Positions 22,277 to 33,187 of a stretch of 64,000 nt of DNA are shown piece after piece. The notes beneath the pieces were generated by a model. That model had not been told where the DNA came from, searched no databases, and saw nothing but the letters and a program-made list of their open reading frames with translations. The translations under genes and the position numbers were made by a program. Origin of the DNA: Narthecium ossifragum (taxonomy: Eukaryota; Streptophyta; Magnoliopsida; Dioscoreales; Nartheciaceae). The first letter of the stretch is position 1. Each line of letters starts with the position of its first letter. The stretch lies in NCBI GenBank assembly GCA_963920575.1, contig OY986970.1:17630851-17694850 (forward strand). Direction: 5' to 3'.

Positions 22277-22829
22277 TGAATACTTAAATTTCTCCGTCGG
22301 TTGATGAAGTCTGCAGCCTTCTCGTGAGGATTTTGCTCTGTCTGGGTGAGCTCTGTGATCCCCACACTCCTTTGGGTGCTATAAAATCTTTGAAGGAAGG
22401 CCTCTTGCATTTGCTCCCAAGAGGTGATGGACCCAGGCACCAACTTGCTATACCAAGTAAAGGCTGGGCCAACAAGGGTTTGCACAAATTGGCGGAGCAA
22501 TAAGGTGCCATTGTGGGCAGTGTCTTGCCAGGCCGCAAGAAAATGAGTAATATGCTCATGTGGAGACCCACTCCCATTGAATTTAGTGAATTGAGGTTGT
22601 CTGTAATTCACTGGAAATGGGACTAAGTCAATGTCGGCCGGGTAGGGCTTCATGTACCCAGGCCTCATAGAATATTGGTTCTGCAATTGGAAAGCTCTAA
22701 TATTTTCGGCTATCATCCTCTGTACCGTCTCCAAGGGCACCATGTTTGTTTGGTGTTGATGGTTATGTGGAGGTGGTTGTTTGTCAGTGTGAGGGTGATG
22801 CTGATCATGATTATGTGGAGGTGAGGAAG
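22277..22829 (-). pseudogene. Tat element gag core
   Basis: Contains the gag core on the minus strand: QPQFTKFNGSGSPHEHITHFLAAW, FTWYSKLVPGSITSWEQMQEAFLQRFY. The ATG at 22743 is not the native start. The frame is open upstream through a His/Pro-rich stretch to the edge of the chromovirus insertion at 22830 and continues in frame at 38900-39301. A frameshift near 22270 breaks it from the next part. Confidence 0.85.
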
Positions 22830-23344
22830 TGTCACACCCCGACCAAGAAAACCCATCCAGGACGAGGCATGAGGGTTCCTATCTCTATTCATCTTCAATT
22901 GGCGCGATACAAATGCTGAAAGAGGGATAAATTTAAACAAAATATAATCCAGATGTAAAAAACTATTCAATTTATATAACATCAGTTGTACAATTCAATA
23001 TTTGATACAAAATCTTCCAAGGACAGATATAATACATAATCCCAAAAGTCCTCGAAATGTTTACAACATATATATTATCAAAAAGGGGTACAACAGTTTT
23101 ATCCTCCAGCAAAACCTCAAGCGCCTCTGGAGGTACTCGCCGGCTCCACAGATGAAGAACTGCCGCCTGCACCTGCAAACGCAGCCCGAGTAGGAGTGAG
23201 CGATAAGCTCAGTAGGGTTCTACTCTACGGCACACTGAAAGGAGGAAAACAACAACAGTGTTGCCTTCCCGCTCAAGTCTAACGGATGTCACGGGTCCCA
23301 CAACCCTGTCGATGTCCCAAGGGCTCCTGTCATGAAACCTCTCT
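22830..23344 (-). repeat. Tekay-like 3' LTR, distal piece
   Basis: Begins TGTCACACCCCGACC and matches 36450-36985 closely until it is cut at ATGAAACCTCTCT by a second chromovirus LTR starting TGTCGCGCC. The LTR resumes at about 26631, but about 945 bp of it (counterpart of 36986-37930) are missing. Confidence 0.9.
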
Positions 23345-25576
23345 TGTCGCGCCCCGACCCGCGTAGGCCCAACCGGACCGGGCGACGCGAACCGGAACCT
23401 AACCTATTGCGAAAAATTTTGGCGAGGTTTCCCTCTAATCGTAGTGGTTACCCTAACAAGTCATAATCATCCTGTATTAACAACAATTACAAACCTCAAG
23501 ACTGAAACTGAAATAGATATAAAGCCTCAAACAGGGAAATTATACATTTATCACTCCCGTAGGAGACTATCTATAACAAAAAGGGCAAAACGGTATGATC
23601 GCCACCTCTCAAGCACCACCAGACGCCGCCACGTCACCAAACACCTGCCCGGTAGGGGCGATCGAAGAAGAGCTCGCGCCAGCACCTGCAAAATGCAGCC
23701 CGGGTAGGAGTGAGCACTAAGCTCAGCAGGGACACTACACTACGACACTCACAAGGGAGGGAACATAACAGTGTCGCCCCCAAGCAAAGGCTAGGTGTAT
23801 CACAGGGGTCCCATAACCCCACCGGATACCCCTGAGAGCCCCAGCCATGGTCTTCCAGCGAACTGGTCACACACTGGGTCACCCTCAGTAAGGCAGGAAA
23901 CGGCACTGCCAACTCACAACAGGATCCTGGGCACTGTTGGCGGATAGCACCGCTGGGTAGTCACACCTGCCACCCAAGAGTTCTAGAAGGACTGGGTACC
24001 GGCTACACCTCGACTTGGCTCGAGGCCGACACGACCTCTAAACATCAAGCACACAGTATTCATGTCCAACTAACCCTATCATCGAAAACGACTGAATACT
24101 ACAAATCGAGTCCTGAACCAAGCTACCCGCAACGGTCCTAAGAGATAGATCCGGGCTACCCGGAAGCCCTGGATCGGCAACGCCCTAAACAGATGCAACT
24201 AGTGCACAACACAATGCATGCTATGAACATGCGCAGAATAATACATGTAAGCATGCAACAGGATGTGATGATATAAATACAAGGTCTGGGCACGGCACCC
24301 TGCCGGCCCGGGGTGGTGAACAAGAAGATAAGGTCTAGGAACTGCTGCAGTGGTACCACCACCAACTGCCAGCAGTTCACCACAACACCTGCACCGGGAA
24401 ACAACCCCGCAAACAACAGCTCACAATATAGCAGATAAGGCCCTCGGCGCACGCCGGCATGCAAGGCTATGGAAAGCTGTAGGGCTACCCACCCGTTTAT
24501 TCTAAACATCCCGGGAGTCATCACTCTCCCGGTTCACCACTGCCCTATTATAGGGCTAACATGCTTAATCATATGTACCAGGTATTTAGACAGTAAAGAA
24601 AACTGTCATACAAAGCCCCGCGGGCAAAAACCCACTTAAAACACCCTTCAGCCACTAAGGGATCGATCTCCCTTCTCAAGGAGATCGATCTCTTAACACT
24701 TAGGGAAAACTCATCCCTGTCAACCGAAAGAGATCGATCTCCTCCTCCAGAGGGATCGATCTTCCTCGTGACCAGGGACTCACCGCCACCAGCCACCAAG
24801 AGATCGATCTCCCTTCTCAAGGGGATCGATCTCGCTCGGGCTGGGCGCGACACACCAGAAGAGATCGATCTTCCTTCTCAAGGAGATCAATCCCAATGGG
24901 TTCTCCGGCGTACATCCGGCGAAGAATACCGCCGGAATACACACCCAAACTTAACCAAACTCTGGGATCTGATAGATCAAGATCCCACGAGTCCAAAACA
25001 GGTGAAAACACGAGAAATAAACAAGCATACAGAGAGATCTAAGCAAAAGATCATGAATCAAACCGGAAAACTCAAAACCCCGAAATAAAAGTAGGTAGGA
25101 ATCCCTAACGGAGTAAGAGCGGCTTAAATCCAAGCAGCTAGGCCTTAGATCTTTCTCAAACGAGCTCAGATCCAGCAAGAACACGGCTCAAATCTCGGAA
25201 AATCCAAAAAAATCAAAGGATAACGATCTCGTTTGCTTTATAGGCAAACGAACCGACATAAGGGAGATCGATCTCCCTATGAGGAGAGATCGATCTTCCT
25301 TGTCAGAACGGGTTGACTTTTTGGCACAAGGAGATCGATCTCTTAGCTAGAGAAGATCGATCTCACTTGTCCAGAAAGCTAGACTTGGGCCAAATCTCAA
25401 GCCCAAGCCCGGATCTTTCGATCCCGGGTCCAACTAACCATTCTAAGCAAACATTACCACAAACATGGTCAGTGTGTGTACAAGCGCGAGTGTGAAACTA
25501 GCCGACAAGGTGCAATTTACCAAATTGCCCTTGCGGCCCACAGCAAGCCACAGGAGGAGAGGGACGGGTCCTCACA
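23345..25576 (-). repeat. 3' LTR of the second chromovirus
   Basis: Ends typical of this LTR type; the internal junction shows the usual AATCTCGGGACGAGATTTCC and T-rich pre-LTR sequence (minus strand, 25577-25620). It carries arrays of GAGATCGATCTC palindromes at 24657-24900 and 25262-25365, flanking a candidate minus-strand TATAAAG near 25235. Confidence 0.88.
24657..25365. promoter_or_regulatory. GAGATCGATCTC palindrome arrays
   Basis: About a dozen AGATCGATCT sites, several extended to GGGAGATCGATCTCCC-like palindromes, in pairs 20-30 bp apart (24657-24900 and 25262-25365). The core GATCGATC is the same as in the Athila LTRs, but the flanks differ. The CAGAACG linker of the Athila array recurs at about 25305. 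Confidence 0.75.
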
Positions 25577-25650
25577 TCCTATTACCCTTAAAGGAAATCT
25601 CGTCCCGAGATTCGATAAAGGTAGGGCTCAGAACAACAGGAAAAGCTACA

Positions 25651-26630
25651 CTAGTAGACAGGACAAAAGATACCTCGAGAAGGAAACAAGTGCGGATACT
25701 CCTGCCGCATGCGCGCCTCGCGCTCCCAGGTCATCTCCTCGACCCCTCTGTGCCTCAACAGTACCTTGACCAAGGGAATCGTCTAGCCCCGCAAGACCTG
25801 ATCCCTCTGGTCAAGTACGCGAACTGGCTGCTCAACGAACGTCGCGTCTGCCTCAAGCTCGATGTAATCCACCCTGACAACATGAGACGGGTCTGGGTGA
25901 TACTTCCTCAGCATCGACACGTGGAAAGTCGGGTGCACAGCTGACATGTGCTGAGGAAGATCGAGGCGGTAAGCTACCTCGCCGACCCTCTCTAGGATCT
26001 CGAACGGCCTGACGAACCTCGGAGCCAACTTGCCCCCGCTGCCGAACCTAACAGACTCTCTGTACGGTGATGCCCGCAGGAACACACTGTCGTCAACTGC
26101 GAACTCAAGCGGTCGTCGCCTCCGATCTGCATAGCTCTTCTGCCGGCTCTGAGCCGTCAGAAGCCTCCGCCTGATCTGTACTAACCTCTTTGATGACCTC
26201 CTGACGATGTCTGGACCGGTGAGTGAAGCCTCTCCAACCTCTGTCCAACACACTGGGGAACGACACGGCCTACCGTACAACGCCTCGAAAGGTGCTACTC
26301 CAAGACTGGACTGGTAGCTGTTGTTGTAGGCGAACTCCACCAAGGGAACGTGCTCCTCCCAGCTGCCTCCTGCGTCGAGGACACATGCCCTCAGCATGTC
26401 CTCCAAGATCTGGATCGTCCGCTCTGACTGCCCGTCGGTCTGCGGATGGAACGCCGTACTGAACGTCAGGAGTGTGCCGACGGCCTCCTAAAAGCCTCGC
26501 CAGATCCTGCTAGTGAACCTGGGGTCTCGGTCTGACACGATAGACACTGGTACCCCGTGCAGTCTGACTACCTCTCGGACGTACAAACCAGCCAACCTGT
26601 CAGACGTGTCTGTCGTCCGCATAGGCAGGA
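25651..26630 (-). pseudogene. Chromovirus integrase C-terminus and chromodomain (second element)
   Basis: From FLPMRTTDTSD (integrase core, about 26620) through VSIVSDRDPRFTS (catalytic Asp), then [30 protein letters not shown] and a [20 protein letters not shown]-terminal domain. A chromodomain follows (PLVKVLLRH, EEMTWERE, YPHLF). A frame break near 26460-26490 and an in-frame TAG near 25781 interrupt it. The chromodomain targets integration to marked chromatin in this group. The N-terminal part is lost at 26630. Confidence 0.85.
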
Positions 26631-27940
26631 AGAACCCGCGGTCGATCGACCCATCGACCATGGGAGTCCAAAATCCCGACAGAGCCTGACGGACGATGCG
26701 GCGGTCGATACGACGGTCGATGCGACGGTGGATTCGACGGTCGATGCGACGGTCGATCCGACGGTCGATGCGACGGTCGATCCGACAGTCGATGCGACGG
26801 TCGATCCGACGGTCGATGCGACGGTCGATCCGACGGTCGATGCGACGGTCGATGCGACGGTCGATACGACGGTCGATGCGACGGTCGATCCGACGGTCGA
26901 TGCGACGGTCGATCCGACGGTCGATCCGACGGTCGATGCGACGGTCGATCCGACGGTCGATGCGACGGTCGATGCGACGGTCGATGCGACGGTCGATGCG
27001 ACGGTCGATCCGACGGTCGATGCGACGGTCGATCCGACGGTCGATGCGACGGTCGATCCGACGGTCGATGCGACGGTCGACCGTCCGGCCTAGAAAGAGC
27101 AAATCAATACTTGACGGTCATTGCACCGATCGACCGTCGAGCCTTAGGCACAGTTCATCAGAACAGTGCCGAAAATCCATTTCCTTGGAATTCAAGAATC
27201 AAATCAAATTAGAAGTTGATGAAATTTTGCAAGCAAGTGTAATTAATGATGGGAAAACCAATGATATAAGGAAATCACATTTTTGATGGTTATATCTCCT
27301 ATCTAGGTCAAAACGGGTGAAAACTGACAAAACGGTGATAATACGGAAACCAGCCGTTGGAATATGGAAGTCGCGAGATAGAAATACTTCAAATCATTCA
27401 CATTACATGCGCAATGAGCTACATAGCATTCTAACAAGTACTCTTACAACAAAAAGACATTAAACCTATCCTAGGAGAACCCGATCCTAAGATCGAGGTA
27501 GAAACACCTACTTGAGCAAGTAGGGCAGCTCCTCCACGCGTCCAACCAGTCGAGCCGCCAAGATTCGCGCTCCGAAAGCCGCGTCCCCAAGCCCTAGCTC
27601 AGCCGAATGAGAGAGAAGGAGAGAAAATGATAGGAGAAGAGAAGGAAAGAGAGAGAAAGGGACAGGGCTTATATAGAAATCCGGATCTATCTCAGCCGTC
27701 CGATTCGATCTTTTCCGATCGGACGCACCCTAGAGATTCTAATCAAACACATACATCAATCCAAGGCCGTGTGTGAAACGCGGGTCTGAAACCGACCACC
27801 AAAGGGCATATTTACCAAAATGCCCCCGGGGTCCAAACCACCCTACAATCGCCCGATCGTACCCGACGAGGAACCAAACCAACAGGAAACCGGCTCTCGA
27901 CCCACGCGATCGAGCCAGGTCGGAGGGACGGGCCCTCACA
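26631..27940 (-). repeat. Tekay-like 3' LTR, proximal piece
   Basis: Matches 37931-38899 and ends GGGCCCTCACA at 27940, next to internal sequence. It includes a minus-strand TATA box (27669-27675), the counterpart of 38609-38615. It is longer than its partner because of the minisatellite at 26688-27090. Confidence 0.9.
26688..27090. repeat. 12-bp minisatellite (GACGGTCGATSC) in one LTR
   Basis: About 33 units of 12 bp, mainly CGACGGTCGATC and CGACGGTCGATG alternating irregularly. The partner LTR has only two such units at about 37998-38025. Because 12 is a multiple of three, it opens long meaningless reading frames (Arg-Ile-Asp-Arg and Thr-Val-Asp-Ala repeats). Confidence 0.95.
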
Positions 27941-28499
27941 ACCTAACAACCTTAAAAAGAATTTCGTCCCGAAATTCAAGGTTGAAGCCGAGGAAAAAGA
28001 AACAACTAGGCCTACCTGCACAAACAAGGCTACAATTAGGGGCGCCAACGCCCACAACAAGGAACTACCTGAAGAGGTGAACAGTCGGGGAAACTCCCGA
28101 CGCATGCGATCCTCTCGCTCCCAAGTCAGATTCTCTGCACTGCCATGCCTCCATCTGACCATGACCAACGGTAAGGATCTGCATCTGAGCACCTGATCCC
28201 ATCTGTCCAAGATCTGCACTGGCTGCTCTATGTAGGTGGCGTCCTCCTCCACCTCAACGTCATGGAATATGCTTGTAATGTGATCTGTACTGGCTGATCA
28301 CGTGAGAAGGATCTGGAATATGCTTCCGCAGGATAGATACGTGGAAGGTGGGATGGACTGCTGACATGTGCGGAGGTAGAGCTAACTGGTAGGCGACTGC
28401 TCCAACGCGCCTAACGATCACAAAAGGACCCGTGAACCTCAGCGCTAGCTTGCCCCTGCTACCAAACTTGATCGACCCTCTGCGCGGGGACACCTTCAG
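27941..28499 (-). pseudogene. Tekay-like integrase end and chromodomain
   Basis: Minus-strand remnant beginning SPRRGSIKFGSRGKLALRF and GPFVIVRRVG (integrase C-terminal domain), then after a frame break near 28255 the chromodomain EEDATYIEQPVQILDRWDQVLR, LPLVMVRWRHG, LTWERED, FPRLF. It is separated from the rest of integrase by the Athila fragment 28500-30585. About 120 residues between the two parts are missing when compared with the intact stretch at 25900-26400. Confidence 0.82.
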
Positions 28500-28896
28500 T
28501 AGATCTCAAAAGTGTTTGATAGTTGAAAAGAAAAAGAAAAAGAAAGAGCATGCTCTACTTAAAGTGCGAGGGTTGGATGATTGGTCATGAAGATAGTAGT
28601 GTGTTTAGACTAATGGTGGGTAGAAGTTGCTTCGGCACGTAACATTTATTTGTCACATCACATGTGTTCTTCTAGATGGTGATTAGCATGTTTGATGTGT
28701 AGAAGTTGATTTCATGTGTTGGTAGTATGTGTATGAGTATAAGAAGTTTTCGTACTCTGTACTGTATGAAACACTATTGAGTTGATAAGGTAGAATTTTT
28801 ATCATGCATGTCTACATCCTTGAACCGTTAGTGTGCTTAATTATATTCTATGCGCTTTGAATTGCTAGAGACTAGCAATAAGCTGGTTGGGGGGTG

Positions 28897-30585
28897 TGAT
28901 GAGTGCATGAAAGTGCACTCTAAATAGCCTTATAACCATCTCAATTGCTAGATTATTATCCTTAATCAACATCTTTATTACTATTTTTACATCTATATGT
29001 TGCTTCACATGGTTGTTTGGAAAATGCAGGAAATTGGGGCTAAAAGAAGCTGAAAAGAGTATATGGATCATCTTCAACAATTAATCTGTACCTGGTCATG
29101 AAGAATCAGATGATGTTCCATATATGGTTGGAAAGCTCTTGAAGTCTAGATTCTGGGGAATTTTACGGTTCGTGATTCCGAGTTTCCTAGAGGAAGTTAC
29201 GGTAATTTTAGTACTGATGGCGCAGTCTGGATGGCAGAACAGTAATACGCTGGAAAGTTGGATCGATCCAACACCCAGGTTGGATCGATCCAACTATGCA
29301 GAATCGTGACAGAACGTGTATCTTTTGGCTGAACATGGTCCGATCGATCCATCCATCCATCTTAAGGTGTCCGATCGATCCGGCACCTATAGTTGGATCG
29401 ATCGGACTCAAAAAGAACCACAGAAGGTGGATTTTTACGCATCTGATCGATCCAGCGCCCATAGTTCGATCGATCGGGCTCGGGCGAAGTCAGAAATTGA
29501 AGTTTTTAATGAGAGGGATCGATCCTACACCCTGGGAGGGATCGATCCTACTTTCCCAGTGAAGAAAATCAACGGTTTAGATCTAATCCGTGGATGGAGA
29601 CACTTGGGCCTATAAATATGACTTTTTCTAGGGTTTGAGGGGGACTTCTTGGACGTTTTTGGAGGCTATTTTCTGGACTTTTTCAAGAGGAAGAAGATGA
29701 AGGAATCTCCATCCATGGCCGAGTAATCCGCGGGCATGGCGGACGGATGATCTAGCGAGGATTAACGCTTCTTCTCCAACAATGGTTCATAGTTTTTAAT
29801 CTTCATTGTTAAACTCTTTTCTATGTATTGGATCTTCAAATATTATTTTCAGATTATAAACTTCTATGTGGATGATTAATATTATGAATCCTGTCATGCT
29901 GCTTTCATGATCTTATAATCCCATAGTCTTCTCTTTTGATTCTCCTACCGAGTCTTGCGAGACCTTTGCTATACATTGCCCGTAGTGACAGCTGGTATTG
30001 TCTATTCTTAGGGATCTGGTAAGACAAGGTTGGGGCTCTATCCCGTGAAATCTTTGCTATGCATTGCCGATTGTGAGAGTTGGTATTGTGTATTCTTAGA
30101 GATCTGGTTAGATAGAGTTAGGGCTTTGTCCCGATGAACTTTTGCTGCGCGTTGCCTGTAGTGACAGCCGGTATCGTGTATTCTTAGGTTTGGTTGGATG
30201 AAGTTAGAACTATAAAAAGGAAGAACCAATCATAGGAAGATATATTTATATATTTATCAGATTCATAATTCTATATCTTCCGGTTAAGGTGATTGGGATG
30301 TGAATCCCTTAACTGAGTACCATATGAACCATTGAGAAGAGAAGAACCTAAATCCGAGTGACGTGATTCCTGAAGCCTAGCCTTATCAAAAGCCTAATAT
30401 CTTTAGTTAACTTTACATTCTCATTAATCCTTTGATCTAATTTAATTTAGTTAGCTTTCTTGATTGTCTTCAATATATTACTATCTGTATTTCTGGATCC
30501 TTTCTGCTTGTCTTTCTGTGGGTTCGACCTCTCTTATGTTGTACTGCACCGCGACCGCTGTGCGTGACACATTTGAGCGACATCA
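28897..30585 (+). repeat. Athila LTR, second copy, diverged subfamily
   Basis: 1689 bp from TGATGAGTGCATG to GCGACATCA. The first 700 bp are close to 7684-8540, including palindromes (29259-29555) and TATA box (29611-29618). The downstream half is unlike the first element and holds three copies of a roughly 85-bp unit (29965-30190). Confidence 0.88.
29965..30190. repeat. Triplicated ~85-bp unit in LTR
   Basis: Three diverged direct copies with the landmarks TTTGCTATRCATTGCC, TGACAGCTGGTATTG and GTATTCTTAG, starting near 29965, 30050 and 30138. It lies downstream of the TATA box, so it would be transcribed (R or U5). Confidence 0.75.
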
Positions 30586-31533
30586 TGGCCTGAAAGCTGT
30601 TGTTGTAGGCAAACTCCACCAAAGTCACGTGCTGCTCCCAAGTACCTCCAGCGTCTAGCACACATGCTCTGAGCATGTCCTCCAAGATCTGGATAGTCCG
30701 CTCCGACTTTCTGTCTGTCTAAGGGTGGAAAGCTGTGTTGAACGTCAGTGTTGTCCCCAAGGAGTCCTGGAAGCTGCTCCAGAACCTGCAGGTGAATCTG
30801 GGATCTCTGTCTGACACTATCGACACAGGGATGCCGTGCAGTCGTACTACCTCGTCAATGTACCTCTGGCTCAGTCTGGCAACTGGATCTGTCGTCCTAA
30901 TGGGGAGGAAATGAGCCGATTTGGTCTGTCGATCGACGATGACCCAAATCGCATCATTCCCCCTCGGTGACCTGGGTAGCCCGGTGACGAAGTCCATAGC
31001 TATATGTTCCCACTTCCACTCTGGCACCGGAAGTGGCTGCAACAAATCTGGGGTCCGCCTGTGCTCTGCCTTCACCTTCTGACAGGTGAGGCATCTGGAA
31101 ACGAACTCAGCTATTGACCTCTGCATCCCGCACCACCAGAACTGTCGGCGAAGGTCGTGGTACATCTTGGTGCTCCCGGGGTGAACGGCGAAGCAGGAGT
31201 GGTGGAACTCGTGAAGGATCTTTTCTCGTAACGCCGGGTCTGCTGGAACAACAACTCTGCCCCTGAAGAGTAGACCACTGTCTGCCGACACTGTCCAGCC
31301 CTCAACCGCGTGCTCGGTGCCGACCACAGCACGGGTCTCCATGAGCTCTAGGTCTCCAGCCTGTGCCTCGATCACCCTGGCCAAAAGGACTGGAATGCTG
31401 CGAATAGCATACAGGAAACCCCCTGTCACCCGGTCCTCGAAGTCAAGCCCGAACTGACTAACTGTCTCTAGCATCTGCCACTGCCGAGCTGACATCGCTT
31501 CCAAGGTCACTCTGCTGTCTCTGGTCTGCCTGC
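30586..31533 (-). pseudogene. Tekay-like integrase, N-terminal and core
   Basis: Minus strand. Zinc-binding part with HEFHHSCFAVHPG and CLTCQKVK, catalytic core with MDFVTGLPRS (first Asp) and VSIVSDRDPRF (second Asp). An in-frame stop (TAG where related elements have CAG) falls at about 30719 after AFHP. The frame then resumes with [19 protein letters not shown] and ends in the Athila LTR at 30585. At the other side it begins after the solo LTR; the join to the RNase H end (DALSR at 33188-33200) is in the expected place. Confidence 0.88.
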
Positions 31534-33187
31534 TGATGTTCTGTCGCAGGCACTCAAAAATAAAATCAATACTCTTTAAAACAAATGTAGTAGTGCGAGT
31601 ACGAGTCGATCCCACGAAGAGTGTTTAGCCTAGTTTTGTGCTAAGTGAACAAAGATAGGGGGGTTTTTATACGTGAGGAAAAACAATAAAGAAATAATCT
31701 AAATAAAAGAAACAAGTTGAATCAAGAGAACAAACCTTGGTTGAGTCAACATCCACCATCGGAATCCAACAACTGATCATAGATGCAAGTATAAATCAAT
31801 TCATACCATGGATATTCACCGTCCGAATTAAATTCGAATCTCTCCTCGATCATAGTTAATTAGAAACAAGCGATCTAATCAACCCTAACTACTAGACAAC
31901 CTAAGACAAGCGCTGTAGATTTAATCTAGTAGCAGCATTAAGAATAGGGAGATCGATGAAGCTAAACAACACAAGCACAAGCGGTTGCATTTAATCTAGT
32001 TGAATATTCTTCCTAAGATCTAACAAGATCTAATCAGCAGTAAATTATTAGATCCTAGTTGCTTCGCAAATCAGAGGGATCAAACAATTCCGGATTTGAT
32101 ATCCAACCTAGCAGTAGATCGCAATGAATAATAAACTAGTAGCGCTCCTAGCAATTAGACAAGACAATCATGAAGATAAACACAGAAGAACATTCAATAC
32201 TCATGTATAAACTGAACAATAAGAATAAATTAGATCTCACAGTTTCATTGATTCCGAGGTTTCAGTCTCCTCGACCAAGGATCAAGATTTAGCCACGCAG
32301 GGCCATCGAGAACAATCCTCAAAAGATTCTAATAAAGAAAATAAAACCTAGAAAAAATATAAAGGAGGAGAAAGAGCAGCCAAAAGTGTCCAAGAATCCC
32401 CCCTCAAACCCTAGAAAGAGTCCTATTTATAGCCACAAGGCCTCTCCATCAACGGATTAGATCTAAACCGTTGATTTAATTCACTGAGAAAGTCCGATCG
32501 ATCGGACCTTGGATGCTGGATCGAGCAGTCTCATTAAAATCTTCAACTTCTATTCACGCCCGAGTCTGATCGATGGATGGATCGATCGAACTTTGCTCCT
32601 TTAGAAAGCATACGTTCTGTCAACTTTAATTCCCAAGTCCGATCGATCGAACTTTAAGTGCTGGATCGATCGGAGGCATAAAAATCCACATTCTCTGGGT
32701 ATTTTTGAGTCCGATAGATCCAACTCTAGGAGTCGGATCGATCGGGCTCAGTAGGAGTGATGGTTCGATCGATCGAACCATATTCAGCCAAAAACTACAT
32801 GTTCTGTCACTGTTTTGCCAGGTCCGATCGATCGGACCTTCGCTCGGACTTCCAGCTTATTTTCCTTTCTGTCATTCAGACTGCGCATCGGTACTGAAAT
32901 TGCCGTAAGTTCCTCTAGGAAACTCAGAATCACGAACCGTAAAATTCTCTAGAATCTAGACTTCAAGAGCTTTCCAACCATATATGGCACATCCTCTGGT
33001 TCTTCATGAACAGGTACAGATAAATCTTTAAAGTTGATCCATGCACTCTTTTCAGCTTCTTTTCGACTTAAGGACTTCAATTGCATCCTAAATCAAAATA
33101 TAAGAATAATGAGTGTATTTAGGAACTAAATAAGCATAGGAGACTAAATATTAGGGGATAAAAATATAACATTATGCATTCTCATCA
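31534..33187 (-). repeat. Solo LTR of an Athila-like element
   Basis: 1654 bp on the minus strand with no internal region, flanked by CCTGC at 31529-31533 and 33188-33192. It starts TGATGAGAATGC and ends AGAACATCA in its own orientation, has a TATAAATA box (complement of 32424-32431), and carries the GATCGATC array at 32488-32840. It interrupts the chromovirus pol just after RNase H. Solo LTRs arise by recombination between the two LTRs of a full element. Confidence 0.92.

Larger units (their letters stand above)
23345..26630 (-). mobile_element. Second chromovirus fragment (LTR plus integrase end) inside the LTR
   Basis: A 2232-bp LTR (23345-25576; TGTCGCGCC to GGTCCTCACA) plus about 1 kb of internal sequence encoding the end of integrase, minus strand. 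It belongs to a different family from the host LTR. The internal side stops at about 26630 at the short overlap GGAAG, directly joined to host LTR. So this is the 3' end of an inserted element whose rest was deleted with 945 bp of the host LTR. Confidence 0.85.
28500..30585 (+). mobile_element. Truncated Athila 3' end
   Basis: Plus-strand remnant: about 390 bp of Athila 3' untranslated region (compare 15600-15988), a purine tract, and a full LTR (28897-30585). The 5' part of the element and a piece of the host integrase gene are deleted at about 28500-28512. No target duplication can be seen, as expected after such a deletion. Confidence 0.88.

Noticed and set aside
26688..27090. Possible CRISPR-like array
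   Set aside because: 12-bp units abut without spacers and the context is a plant LTR; it is a minisatellite.
26488..27286. Long ORFs on both strands with RRID or TVDA repeats
   Set aside because: They are readings of the 12-bp minisatellite, whose unit length is a multiple of three; no start context, domain or conservation.
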